NCBI GenBank assembly: GCA_019915135.1 | Contig: JAHLMK010000011.1 | Location: 1,612,001 to 1,676,000 of the forward strand | Reading direction: 5' to 3' | Source of the DNA: Strobilurus pachycystidiatus | Taxonomy: Eukaryota; Basidiomycota; Agaricomycetes; Agaricales; Physalacriaceae | Length of the DNA: 64,000 nt | Shown here: piece after piece, positions 1 to 11,817 of the stretch | How positions within the stretch are numbered: position 1 is the first letter of the stretch | Layout of the letters: each line of letters starts with the position of its first letter | Position numbers and translations under genes: made by a program | The notes under the pieces: generated by a model | Told to the model about the DNA's origin: nothing | Database searches by the model: none | The model's input: only the letters and a program-made list of their open reading frames with translations

Positions 1-1816
1 TTCGTCGGTTCGACTCCTCCGCCCATGGGAACAAGGAAAAGTTCGAGTCTACCCTCGAGAGAGCACCTTCCAGCCATTCCTCGGCAGAAGTCAATGCGGG
101 CTCCCAGGTCCGCTGCAGGGCATCGCATTGCTGTGGACGGGACGAGATGAGGCGGAAGTATTGGTGTCGGAATGATTCTAGATTATGTGGGAGCTGGGAT
201 GCAATGAGGGCACATTCGCCGCATGTGCAATTGTTGGGGTCGAGTTCTAGGAGAACATTCGGGATGATTGGTTTGGTAGACGAGGAGGCAAGGAGAGGTA
301 GGTTGAGGATGTCTGGAGCATCTTGGCAAAGACCCATTGGGTTAACCAAGAAATCGCGTACATCTCTAAAGGCAGGCGGGTGGTAGACGTCTATCCAGTA
401 CTGCGCGTCGTCCCATTTGAGCGCGTCGACAAAGATGACCAGCATTCCCCGTTCCCTAGGTGACAAGTCTGCAAATACAGGGATCCAAGGGACGGTAGCG
501 TAGCTCTCGCGCCAATGCAGTAGTGAGCGGGCAATGATGAACTGCTCAGCATACCACAAGATATCCATATGCAGCCGACGAGACAGATGCTTGGCTACAT
601 GTGTCGCAGTCAAAATCTCAGAGGCGCTTGGGATACACTGTGATGCAGAGAATTCATTGAATAACAGGACACGGACAAAGCTTTTGTGGGCCCAGCCGTG
701 TGTTGGATAGACCGAACAGAAGCGGGAATGGACCCAGTCCTCCGTAGGATCGTCCTCCCACGAAGTCTCGTAAGGTGCGCTGGCAAGGCCGCCATGGATG
801 TCGAAAGCGAAGTCATCCTCGTCTAACCACTCTTCGTCTGAGGTCCATGGGGATAGCTGGTCGCAATCTAGTCGGGTACTGGAACATGAAGTTGGCGGGT
901 CTGCGTTCCAGAAAGCGCCCTGATCTATATCCTCAGCAGAATACACCTTTTTTCCTAATCCAAAGTTGCAGGACGCCCATTGGATAAGGAGAATGGTCAG
1001 CTTGGTTTGAGGGATGATGACCTTGCTGGGAAGAGAATGAAGGAGAAGGGCGGGGTTCCGACGCACGTCGTACTCATACTGCAACTCCTCCGGAAGCTCG
1101 TAGCCCCATAGTTCTGAACGCGGTAGAGATTTGTCTTCGTCCTCAGCAGTGTAGTCGCGCCCTTGGAAAGGATTCCTATCTGATCAATATCAGTTGCAGT
1201 CTTGCAGATGAAATCAAAGCCCGTATATAATCAGTAATTACCTGGAGGTAGCGGAAGCTTCCTCTTGATCATCTTTTGCAAGCTGACGAGTACTCGGTTC
1301 ACAGAGTCGAGTTGAGCCAGCTCGGTTTCCAGATCGCTGCTTCCTGCCTCGGAGCCGTTCAGTCGTTTCAATGCATCGCCGAGTGCTGTAGAAAGAAGTT
1401 TTGCGATGGAATCTTCGGACAACCGATGCCCGATGATCCATAGTAAGAGCGTTATGATCCTTGCGCGGGTGCCAGCGTCTCCTAACAGCGCCATTCGTTT
1501 GAAATGCTCGTTCTGGCCTTTGAAAATCAGCGTAAGTTAGCATCTATTCGAATACAGCATGTCTGTACCTACCGAGTTTGCGAAAGATACCGGTGTTAAA
1601 CGTAGAACGCAGCTCAGTGTACCAATCAACGTCAGCGAGGATGCCTGTTGGCGGCCGCATGTGATCGAGAGCCGGATGGAGGGAGAGTGCGCGATAGACG
1701 AGCAAGTGTGCAGCTTTGGCCTTTTCTTTCTCAGCAGTACGCTCATTCTTGATCTGAGTGATAAGCTGGAAGACTTCGTGAATCATGGCAGCAACATCGA
1801 CGGAGATGGTCGCCAT
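1..1816 (-). CDS. Unrecognised protein, 3' part cut by window edge
   Basis: The frame starts at the ATG ending at 1816 (MATISVDVAAMIHEVF) and stays open to base 1, so the C-terminus lies outside the window. Two introns fit well: 1518-1572 (phase 1, joins ..KLG to QNEHFKR) and 1180-1241 (joins ..LPLPP to DRNPFQG). About 565 residues are visible. The N-terminal third is helical and mixed charge; the rest is rich in Trp and acidic residues (WDDAQYWIDVYHPPAF) with a Cys pair near the visible end (NNCTCGECA). I see no signal peptide, membrane segment or catalytic motif I can name. The protein is probably cytosolic or nuclear and of an orphan fungal family. Gene reality is well supported by the long open frame and clean splicing. 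Confidence 0.75.
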
Positions 1817-2916
1817 AGTTGTGGAAGAGAGGATAGAGACGCACTACATCCGTGATGCTGATCACGATGCTAATCAATGGCACGGGATGCGAGGCGGAGA
1901 GGCGGAGAAGAATAGATCAGATATGGATTGTGATGTGGCGGAGGCCCGTCGCCTCGGGCTACGGGTCCGCTTGGCGTATTGGTAGCAGGTGCCCGAACTT
2001 CCCGAAGTAAGTATCAATTCTCTTGCATTGGCCTAGTGCGAATCAAGAAGGGTGACAATCAACGAATGCCTCACTGACTCCGTTTTGATGAAAGTGCCGC
2101 AATGAAGGAGACTACTCACCTGCATTGACTCCTAGGCGGAGCTAGTCCGATATTTTACCATAGGGCCAAGTCCTCTGATACCGTATGTATCCAAAAAATT
2201 CTCATCGATGAATCTGGGCGGTAGTATTGCTCATCCTCGGGGAGAACCCCGCACCATGCCCGAAGCAGGGCATTGTGTGGCGTTCAGGGCTTCCTGTATG
2301 AAGGCAGATTTGGAAACGGCTAGCTCGGAGGAATAGATGTTTTTGAACGTTTATATCGGAAAACTAACTGGCCGTTCCCCCAGATCGGATGTCATCTCTT
2401 TTCATAACCACCTAGCGACTTTCTGCGTGCGAACACGGCCCACTTTGAGGTTGATCATGACAGTGATGTACTGTAGGGGACATATTTACGGACGGTCACT
2501 TTTGCGGTATCCTGCGTGAGTTGACAGTTGTCGGTGGTATCATCACAGCAAAGAAACGGGCGGGATGTGGCGGAAAAGTATACGGATTGTCTTCAATTTC
2601 CAGACTTAGTCGGGGTCTGAAATTTCACGGCACGTGTTGCCCTTCTGTCATCTCGTTTTCAAGTGTTTCAAACAGGGTTATAAACAAGCCTGTATCGCGA
2701 AGAAAATTTTTGAAAACCGTTGAGAACCGTTGGAACATCGCTACATGACGCTGGTGGCAGTGTTTCGGAGCTCCAAACGTCCAATGCCGTCCCGGCCCGT
2801 CTCATCCGAGGTTCAAGGTCCGCTCAGACTACCGAATCGGTCTATTCGTTCCTCGGTGACGTTTTTCCCAAACCACCACGCTCCCCGAAGCAAAACATCA
2901 CATTACCAAAACCACA
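1817..2916. other. Intergenic, divergent promoter region
   Basis: Spacer between two divergently transcribed genes. Only short open frames occur and none has convincing codon use or splice signals. I see no repeat or RNA gene. Confidence 0.5.
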
Positions 2917-3150
2917 ATGGCTCGTCGTGCAGCGCCCCCCAATTCCGGCCCCGCCTACATCAACAAAAACCAGGTGCAGCGGCGCGGCGCGCAGGACCCG
3001 AACGAGTCCGCGTTTTCGCGGTTTTTGAGGGAGGAGGTTTGGGCGCCGGAGAAATTGCCGGGGAACATCAGTATAGTGGCGGGCGTGTCTATGTTCCTTG
3101 GTGGCGTGCTAGCTGTGCGGACATGGGGGGAGATTATGGTTCCGGTGTAG
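2917..3150 (+). CDS. Tom6-like small mitochondrial outer-membrane protein
   Basis: A single 77-residue frame with a good start context (ACCACAATGG). A basic, Pro/Asn-rich N-terminus leads into SAFSRFLREEVWAPEKLPGN and then one hydrophobic helix at about residues 51-70 (ISIVAGVSMFLGGVLAVRTW), ending in a short GEIMVPV tail. Fungal Tom6 has the same architecture: a short cytosolic N-terminus, one C-terminal helix beginning near a conserved Asn, and a terminal 'W.E.M.P'-like tail. Tom6 stabilises the TOM import pore around Tom40. The assignment rests on size and topology, so another small tail-anchored mitochondrial protein is possible. Confidence 0.55.
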   Translation: MARRAAPPNSGPAYINKNQVQRRGAQDPNESAFSRFLREEVWAPEKLPGNISIVAGVSMFLGGVLAVRTWGEIMVPV

Positions 3151-3646
3151 TTGTCCGCTGGTGCCAATGGTGCGTCTAGCACTTATGACAATGTGCCGCG
3201 TTTGGTTACTAACATAATTCGCAGATGTCATTGCTTTTCTATGTCCTAATGTATTCCAGTCCTTGCGCGCTCTAATAGCAATTCTACTACTCACGAAGGC
3301 ACCTGACTTCCGTACCATGTACTAGGCGATGTCCCGCGTCGTCATTGCCTACTGCCCATTCGTGCCCGTCATAACACATCACCTTCCTCAACAAATCTCA
3401 TGACAATGAAACGAGTTTTCTTGTACCTTGATTCCATGTTTCGATTCTCACCTCCCGTCTAGGAACGTCTCGGTGACAGGCCGGCCCTCACACGCGGGTA
3501 CCCAGTCAGTGTCAATGTCCTTATCCTAGCGTTTATTGCATCGGGGTTCTTCAGAACCATGGCCGAAGCAGGCTTTAGCGCATGAGAACCCCGAAGCGAA
3601 GGCTCCGTTTAAATACCCCCACCTAACACCTGAGGTATCCCGCAAC
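3151..3646. other. Intergenic, 3' UTR and P450 promoter
   Basis: No gene is seen. A TTTAAATA-like element near 3608-3615, about 35 bases before the P450 start codon, may be its TATA or a leader element. Confidence 0.4.
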
Positions 3647-5857
3647 ATGACTTCGACCTTGAACATGGTTCCCCACGACATATTCTTTCTCACTGGCGCT
3701 CTCGCCCTCGTGCGTTTTCCTCTCCACCCGTGATGGACTCCAGACTTATGGATGTTGTGTAGGCAAACCACCTCTGGTTCAGAAAAAATGAGCCCGCTAG
3801 TCCTTTACTCGCCGCCGCGGGATTACTTGTCCAACCCTTGCTGTTAGCTATTGCTATTATTCCTCCGTTCTCCCTCGTTCGTCTTTCCCAGATTTATGCC
3901 GTCTTCTTCGCCACCATCGTATCATCGATATGTACATATCGCCTCTCACCACTCCATCCCCTCGCCAAGATCCCAGGTCCACGCGTCAACAAACTCACGA
4001 AATTATGGGGCATGTACGTCGCGTACAGTGGGACGACGCACCTTCGTCTAAAACAGCTTCACGAGGAATATGGACCTATCGTGCGCACTGGTAGGTCCCT
4101 GGGTCTCTCTTCTGTCAACTATAGTTGACTATCAATACCATAGGGCCGAACGAGATCTCAGTAATTGACATCGCGTCCATTAAAGCTGTCCTGGGGTCCA
4201 ACGGGCTTGATAAATCTGCGTGTGAGTGTAATCAATATCAAAGCTTTCTTCCAGTGAGGCCAGTTAATCAGTCTGTTCTTACAGTCTATACTGCGCGTAT
4301 ACCCGAGGGTGGGCTTGGGTCATTGATCGTCATCAACGGAGAGCAGCACCGTACTCGCCGCCGTCGATGGACGCGCGGGTTCAGCGCGCAGGCTCTCAAA
4401 GAATACAAAGACATTTTGTCGAGACGAACAACTCAATTGGTGGACTGCCTTGACACTCGCGCAGACCAGCCTCTGAGCTTCGCTTCTTGGATGAATTTCT
4501 TCGCGTGTGCCTGTCTCGTCCACGTAGCTGAAGCTCGCTGACTTGGCTCTGCCTCTAGGTTTGACTTCATGGGCGATATGGCGTGCGTAGATGACTCTCT
4601 GACCTTCCTCGACCTGTTCTTATCTCGGTTCATCATTGACCAAACATTTAATTTCGGCCTTTCACAGGTTCGGTGGCGGGATAGAGATGATGCAGTCAGA
4701 CGGGAAAGATGACGGCGGGTTCTGGGAGTTACTTGAGCATTATGCCGTGTGAGTGCCATTCCACTGTACACCTGCTGCGAACGCTCATGCGTGCCTTTCG
4801 ATTCAGCGCGAATTTCGCTCTCCTCCAAACTCCTTGGCTCTACCAAACCCTCGTGTCCATCCCTGCCCTTGGACAGTACCCACGCCGAATGGCGGACTAC
4901 GGCGCTCAAAAGGCCAAGGGGCGGCTGCAGACCTCGCCCAAACGGAAGGACCTTTGGTATCATCTGGTACATACATTCCCTTTTCCGTCTTTCTATGCAT
5001 AACCGCAGCTCACGGAAGGGCCAATGATCAGATGGACGAAGAAGGCTTCGAGGCCGAGAACCGTAAACCTTCCTTCAAGGAAATCGTCGCAGAGGGAATA
5101 CTCACCATCATCGCCGGCTCCGATACGACCTCGGCTGCGATGTGCTCCCTCTTCCATTGTCTCTTGACGGATCGGCGGTGTTACGAGCGATTACAGAAGG
5201 AGGTGGACGAGGTGTTGTCGACGACGGAGTGTACGATCGACGCGTCGGCGGCGACGCTGCCTTACCTCGCTGCGTGCATGTGCGTAGAAACTTTCCACTT
5301 TTTCTTCGACGTGACGTTGATATTGGCACCGTTCAATTACAGTAACGAGACGTTGCGATTGTACCCACCTATCCCGAGCAATGGACAAAGGGTTGTGCAG
5401 CGCGGCTGTGGTGGAAGGGTGTTGGCCGACTAGTGAGTGTCTTATCTCTTCTGTCTATCTTACGCATTCAATACTTTCTTCTACCAGTTTCATTCCAGAA
5501 GGCACGGCGGTCTACGTACCTCCCTATGTGATCCACCGCAACTCGGCGCACTTCTCCCCAAACCCAGACCTTTTCATGCCCGAAAGATGGCTCAAGAAGA
5601 ACGAGTCATCGGACCCGAGCCCGAATGTACTGAACGTGGAAGCTTTTATTCCCTTCTCATATGGCCCGCAGAACTGCGTGGGGAAGCAGCTAGCACTGCA
5701 GGAAATGGTCACGCTTACGAGCGCATTGATGCAGAAGTTTGATGTGGTATTTGAGGAAGGGTTTGATTCTGAGGCGTGGCCTACAGGTGTCAAAGATTAT
5801 TATGTGACGACGAGGCCGCCGTTGGAGGTAGTTTTCACGCCGAGAAAGCGTGGCTAG
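3647..5857 (+). CDS. Cytochrome P450 monooxygenase no. 1
   Basis: A membrane-anchored haem monooxygenase of about 550 residues. Nine short introns fit, several flanking very small exons (one of about 24 nt codes FDFMGDMA). Order of parts: N-terminal hydrophobic helices, proline hinge (LAKIPGPRV), C-helix WTRGFS, I-helix IIAGSDTTSAA at about 5110-5140, the ExxR motif in NETLRLYPP, the PERW segment (FMPERWL), and the haem loop FSYGPQNCVGK with its Cys thiolate ligand. The stop follows TPRKRG. All hallmark residues are present, so the gene looks intact. The substrate cannot be told from sequence. It stands alone with no neighbouring biosynthetic enzyme, which argues against a classical cluster. 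Basidiomycete P450s of this look often act on xenobiotics or secondary metabolites. Confidence 0.92.
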
Positions 5858-6770
5858 TTGATGGGCAGCGGGCGCCTACTTTGACACGAATTCCGGCTTC
5901 GTTGGTATGCTTTTTGTAGCCGGAACAGTCTATAGTTTTATCTCTCTGTCTTTCGCCGTTACGAGTTGTTAATGGCCAATAAAACTTTTCGATGTACATG
6001 TAAAACAACTCTTCGAACGAACCTCATGAATGATGAATCTGATCATCCGGCTTCTTTCTCGCTTCTCTAACAGTCCGCTCAAGTCTTCCGATGCCAGGCC
6101 GCGTCTTCTGTTGGAACCACATTGAGGAAAACCTGCGCACAAGCGCTTCCCGACGTGCCAAAGGCTGCATACCGACGACGGACTCGAGTTCAAGACCTCT
6201 TCTTGGTCTCTTCTTTCATCGTTTGCGCCGCTGGATGCGGACCGATTTCGCCCAGTACAAGCGCCTCACCCAGCAGAAGGAGCAGCGCGAACGGGAACGC
6301 AAAGTAGCGCGAGGGTCTTGGCCGGCGTCATCTAGTTGACATTAGCGTAGTAGAGCGCAATGCCGTCGGCATAGGCCCGCGCTTTGCCACAGAAGAGGTG
6401 CGTCACGCATCTTTCTTGTCTTGACAATGCCGGTGCTCAGGTAACCACAGTTTCATCCCGACCCCAGCGCCTACCTCGGCCAGTACGAGAAATACGAAAA
6501 TTCCACTCAAGTACGGGTCAAGCCTGGGTCAAACATCAGCCGTTGCGAACACTTGTCCTTATTCCATTAGGAGGAAGGTACGGTCAAGCGTTCTCACAAC
6601 CTGATTCTCGTAGTCTCTTTCCTCGTGGCGCGATATCAGATGCACTGTTCGATGTTTAGCCCCTAAAATCAAGACGACGTCTGTATGCTGTCCACGAGGC
6701 ATTGTGGTCATTCTGGTAATCATCTGCCACTGTGCAGATGTTCTCGCGATAAGTATGTTTCACGTCCCTC
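5858..6770. other. Intergenic with possible membrane-protein relic
   Basis: No intact gene is seen. On the minus strand two separated stretches read like hydrophobic helices: one around 6450-6510 (IFVFLVLAEVGAGVGM) and one around 6240-6310 (YFAFPFALLLLLGEALVLGE). They lie in frames I could not join to a start codon. They could be decayed exons of a multi-pass membrane protein or chance. Confidence 0.3.
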
Positions 6771-6780
6771 TATATAAATA
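6771..6780 (+). promoter_or_regulatory. TATA box of the GH76 gene
   Basis: TATATAAATA lies 66 bases upstream of the GH76 start codon, a normal TATA-to-ATG distance for a fungal gene with a short leader. Confidence 0.6.
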
Positions 6781-6845
6781 CTCCAGCTTCGAAGGCATTG
6801 GCTCTGAATCCACCATCTTCCCTAAACTCTCCTCCATCACCCACA

Positions 6846-8758
6846 ATGCGTCCGTTCTCTTTGTCACTGCTCTTCTTGTCCGTATCTGGAGTTGCGCTCG
6901 CTCAGGACCTTGGGGTGCCTACAGCCTGGCGTGTAAGTATCTGCATGATTTTCAGTGTGCTTGTATCATCGAGCCAACCTGGACCTCGCCTAGGAATTCT
7001 CCAACAGCAGATCCCTCGCAGAGCGCATCTCCATTTCGCAAAGCGCCATCAACACCATCCTTCCCCAGCTAAATACTGCCACTGGCGAGTTTAATGGTAG
7101 GTTACTTATGTCTCGGCCCAGTGTTCTAGCTGACATGATGGCCAGGCATCGGGTTCTGGCAGTCCGGAAATGTCTTCTCAGCAATGGCGAATCAAGACCA
7201 CTTCACGGGCGGGACGACGAACAAGGACATGGTCGTTAACAACCTCAACACGGTCTACGGACTCTATGCTAACTACGATCGTTATGGGTACGTTAACTTC
7301 GTGACTTGCAACTCCTGTTGATTGATGGATTGATACAGGGTGAGCTTTAGGATCCACTCATGTGTGGAGTGATTTCAAACGCTGATGTGCTAGTACAACG
7401 ACGACGCGTTGTGGTGGGCTACGGCGGCGTATTACGCTTACAGAGCGTATGGAGTACGTAGGAAGCATCCAAACTTGCAGCAAGAGCATTGCTGACATCG
7501 GCCTTGAAGGACACGAACCTCTTGCAACACGCAATCGACGTATGGACCCACGTCTCGGACTAGTGCGTCCCCATCATGCCAATGCTTACATGCTTCTCAT
7601 GGTTTATCACGTAGTGTGATTACTGCTGCACAAGCCAATTCGGGTTCGAGTCCGTACAAAAGTTTCACCATCGCTGGGACGTGTGAGGGCAGTGCGTATC
7701 ATGTACTTCTGACTGTCCGTCGTGCATAGTACTCATTTGAGCGTTCCGCAGAGTCCATGGTAGGAGGCGTGTTCTGGGTTCGTCAGGCTTATTCTCGTTG
7801 ACTGTCATCGATACTTATGTATATCAACGACCTGTAGCGCCCGACCAGCGACGACCAAAGTATCAACTCTATCACCACTGGGTATGTACGAGCTTCCTTC
7901 GTCGGTGAATTTGACGCTAAACGGGCCTATTTCATAGGTTATACGTAACGTAAGCCACTCATCGCCTTCGTCTTGAGCTTAGAATCAGTCCTGATCATTC
8001 CATGCTTTTCAGGCTCTCCGCATTCCTCGCTGAAGCGACCGGCGACTCAAAGTACTCTACCGCCGCCATTTCCAGCGCCACATGGATCAATACACTGAAC
8101 ATCAACTCTGATGGGATCGTCCTCGATAGCGTCGACGGGCACTCCTGCACACGCTCCCCCGCAACGTGGTTGTTCACATACAACAGCGGCAAGTTCATTG
8201 AAGGCTTGAGCGTCCTAGCCAAGGTCACCGGGGATGCTACTTGGTCGACTCTGTACGGAGTTCAGTCTTTGTTGCACGAATGAACTCTAATATACTTCTA
8301 GGATGACGAACATCGTAGCAAAAGCAGTCAAGTCTACGGCCTGGCAGGGTACGAACGGGGTCATTACTGAAGGCGCGAGTCCAGATTCCAATAATGACAG
8401 TGCTGGTTTCAAGGGTGCGCCGCAGAGCATTGAACATTCACCACACTCTCTTTGACAAACTTTCCTTCTCACAGCTATATTCATCCGTGGCCTGGGAGAG
8501 GCGTTTGTCCGGAACGATGACCAGAGCGCTCTCGACATTCTTATCCATAGTTATGTTGATGTCCAAGTTCGTTCCTCACTACTTCCTCGTCGGCCACATC
8601 TTTGATTTTGTCCCCTGCAGTACAACGCCGTTCTCGAGCTCGCTGCTAATGGGACTTCCTATTCGTCCGCATGGGCGGGGCCACCGCAGGGATTTACGAC
8701 GTGGGGACAGTTGGCTGCCTTGGATGTTATGACCACTGCTATCATCGCGAACACATGA
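6846..8758 (+). CDS. Secreted GH76 family protein (alpha-1,6-mannanase type)
   Basis: A predicted secreted six-hairpin glycosidase. The start gives a clear signal peptide (MRPFSLSLLFLSVSGVALAQ). Downstream exons read FWQSGNVFSAMANQDHF, then the GH76 acid pair in YNDDALWWATAAYY, then VGGVFW, ITTGLYVTLSAFLAEATG, WLFTYNSGKFIEGL and IFIRGLGEAF, ending LDVMTTAIIANT. GH76 enzymes cleave alpha-1,6-mannan backbones; the fungal Dfg5/Dcw1 branch cross-links GPI proteins into the wall, but no GPI tail is visible here. There are more than ten introns. Two exons are tiny: a 12-nt exon at 7938-7949 and an apparent single-base exon at 7339 (see findings). The frame is intact if that splicing holds. Family assignment is firm; the exact substrate is not. 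Confidence 0.9.
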
Positions 8759-9419
8759 TCTTTTAGTATCCCTTAGGACGGACTGCCATAGTTCTAGGAC
8801 AGACCTTGGGACTGTATATGACAGATTCACATGTACTGTAGCTATTCTGACATGAATGGCGAGATTAGTGACCTGAGGTGGGTATCAAATTGAATGGACA
8901 TAGTCCAAATCGCTCGTTGGCAGTGCGCTTGATTCTACATATGATCATGAACTCGATTGAGGGCTCATATTCGCACGAATAAGATAGATGCCAGCGCCAT
9001 TTCGGCTCTGGACAGTACGAATAGCATCATGCCATCAATGACCCTACTCCCCCAATGCACATAAGTTCTTGTACATGTGGCTGTCTTAGTAGAACATTCC
9101 TCATCAGGCCCCGAAATCTCTCGCCTTGTAAGCATCTCAGTTAATGTTGACAACTCTTGTTCAGTGATAGCTCACCATCCATACCTTGTAGCTACGCAGT
9201 GGCGTCTCTTTGTGTGAAGGACTTCATGATTGAGATGATGGAAGATGGAAGTAGGCACTTGGACTGACGTTTACGCGTTGTAGAGGGATGTCCAGAAGCC
9301 AGCCATCCCGTCCTGGCCAGCATCAGATACTGGACTATTACTGATACAGATATTTTACAGATACATGAGCAGGTAGATTGATCTATCCAAAGCATTGTTG
9401 TTAGTGTTCGTTGTGAGAA
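8759..9419. other. Intergenic between convergent genes
   Basis: Shared 3' region of the GH76 gene (+) and the glycine-rich-domain gene (-). No gene, repeat or RNA was recognised. Confidence 0.5.
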
Positions 9420-11817
9420 TTAGCTCCCCCCACCACCGCCGCCACATCCGCCGCCTCCACCGCCGCCACATCCGCCGCCTCCTCCTCCGCCACATCCGCC
9501 TCCACCTCCTCCGCCACATCCACCTGCGGACCCGCCACATCCACCACCACCGCATCCACCGCCACCACCACCACCACCACACCCGCCACCACATCCTCCG
9601 GCGCCCTATCACAAAACGAATCAACAACCGCGGTACGTCAAACACTCGAATGGATTACTCACCGCAGCACAAGCCGCCGTCCCCCCGCCCGCACCGACGA
9701 CATGCCCGTTCATCGCCACACACCCGCCGACCGCCATCGGCCCGACGCCATACCCATAGTACAACGGCATAGGCACCAAGAACGCCGGGTCGTGCCTCTC
9801 ATCGACGTTCCGCGCCCTCGAGTCCGCCTCCTTCCTCTCCCGCTTGGCGCGCTTCTCCATGCGCCGCGCCCGCGCCTTCTCGCTCTCCGCCGCGTGCGCG
9901 AACGCATAGACCGCGTTGTGGTCGCTCGGGTGCGTGGCGGCGCGGAGGTCTGGCGGGGGCACGAGCTCGGAGGGCGGCGGGTCGGCTTTGCCCACTACTG
10001 GGATGAAGCGGCTGAGGCGCTTGGCGAGCTTGTCCCCGGGCGCGGGGCACCCGCAGTGCGTGTAGCGGATGCGGAAGCGGTCCTCCCAGGCGCGGCAGGT
10101 GATGTCGAAGGCGTTGGAGAGCCGGTCTTCGTCGACGCGGTCGTTGTGGTCCACGTAGCGGTTGAGGTACCACGCGCAGTCGTGGTTGTACTTGGAGGAG
10201 CGGAGCTGGTGCGTGTGCCAGGCGAGGTCGATGTCGAGGGTGGGCACGAAGAAGGATGCGGGGGAGGAGGACATGAGGTCCAGGAACCTGGGATTTATCC
10301 AAGTTTATTTGTGTTTTGGCAAGGGAGAAAAGAGGGTACATACGCATGATACCGCGCGACGGCGTGCAAGAGTATCTTGTCGTCCGCCTCGTCGATGAAT
10401 TCAGACGTCGTCCAGCGCAGATCCGCCATCTTGTGCACAAAGGATTCTTGCCGAATCACCGCGCCGACCAGGTCCAACGACCACACCCTATCGTCCGTAT
10501 ACGCCGTCATGATCCTCGCGACCGTGCGCTCCCTGCGTCCGCGCATGTGCACCTGCATCGCGTCGCTCAGCTTTTGCAACGAGTACCCGAGCGACTCCTG
10601 GAGGTTCTTCCTCCACTCCTGCGTGTCCCCGCTCTTGGGCGGCTCAAACGTCTTACTGAGGAGACTGGTCATCATGATACGCGTCTTGATGTCCGTCGCG
10701 CGCTTCACGTTCGGTGGGGATTCCGGGACGTGGTATGTGCCACTGCCAATGATAAGGTCAGAACCAGGTACCAGTTGGAGATGGGGGTGGGGGAGCGTAC
10801 GGGAGGAGCATAGACTTGTTTGTCAGATCAGTGACGAGCTTGTGCATCGCCAGCGTCCCTTTGGTGATGGCCAACGAACAGGTGGGGCAGCTGACGGTGA
10901 ACCCTTGCTGCAGATATCCTCGGCCGTTCTCGTCCAGCAGCACTGTGCAACGTGTGTGCTGTCCTTGAGTATTGACTCGAAGGTAGTCCCAAGGGTGGAA
11001 CTTACTCACAAGCGTTGGATTTGGATAAGCATCTGGGACAGGTGATGACATGGTTCTTCAGGATCCGGGCAGACTCGAACGGATCGAAAGCTAGGGCTGT
11101 CCTTTTTGTCCATAGGTCTTCGCGACTTGAGCCGGAGGAGGGTGTAGTCAAAGTGGATATGATGGATTCCTGCGGGCGGTCGGTCACATGAACGATATGG
11201 GCAATAGGGACTGCTATACTCACCAGGTCATTTATCTTCAAACCCGACTTTGCCAACCGCTTTATCGGGCCTCTGATATCTGCGTCTTCGGCGTAGCGTC
11301 TAGAGAAGGAAGGAGTCGAATCAATCAAGGACATATGCAGATAAAGCGCGTACTGGGGATTGAGCAGGTAGGCATGCCAGACCTATATCGGGCAAAGTCA
11401 ACGAAATCATGATAGAGGTGTCAGCGAGGGCAACCACACCATGAAGACATCCAACGGCGGCACGAGCGAATCATCGTCCGCGTCCGGCAGCGTCAAGCAG
11501 AACCGCTCAAACCGCTCCACAGCCAGCGCGACGAACAACGGCCAGTTCCTTTCCTTCTCCTTCTCCTTCTCCAGCCCAAGCTCCGTCCCGTCCATCCCGT
11601 CCACTGTCTGCTTGAGCTCCGAGAACGCCTTGAGGAGGCGCAGGTGCGCCTTTAGCTGTGGGACGGTGACTAGGGGCTCGCTGATGGTCTTCTTGCCGAT
11701 CTTGGAGTAGTAGGATGGGGGTGGGGAGTCATTGGGTGCGGATTGGGATTGGGCGGTGTAGACGGGCGGCGGGTTCGCGTCGCCGGGTGCGTCGTCGGTT
11801 TCGGGTAGTTTGATCAT
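9420..11817 (-). CDS. Glycine-rich domain-containing protein (GRDP/DUF1399-type)
   Basis: The conserved core carries the family hallmark DIDLAWHTHQLRSSKY near 10195-10245, followed by YNHDCAWYLNRYVDHND and a DRLSNAFDITCRAWEDRF helix. These match plant and fungal GRDP proteins. A Cys-pair region (VITCPRC, later VSCPTCS) lies in the middle. After a phase-0 intron (about 9607-9663) the C-terminus is an almost pure Gly/Cys tail: blocks of 3-8 Gly separated by single Cys, ending GGGGGS and the stop TAA at 9420-9422. I chose the start MIKLPETDDAPGD at 11817; an in-frame upstream ATG at 11925 is possible. Several introns split the N-terminal half. The molecular role is unknown; plant relatives are linked to development and stress. 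The tail codons form a GC-rich tandem repeat that may vary in length between strains. Confidence 0.8.

Noticed and set aside
4433..4972. 179-codon open frame on the - strand
   Set aside because: Runs across several introns and exons of P450 no. 1 in antisense; no independent support.
9425..9600. CRISPR-like regular short repeats
   Set aside because: The repeats are GGN/TGY codons of the Gly/Cys tail; there are no spacers and the genome is eukaryotic.
9702..10349. 215-codon open frame on the + strand
   Set aside because: Antisense shadow of the glycine-rich-domain gene; no start context, no splicing, odd Val/Arg composition.
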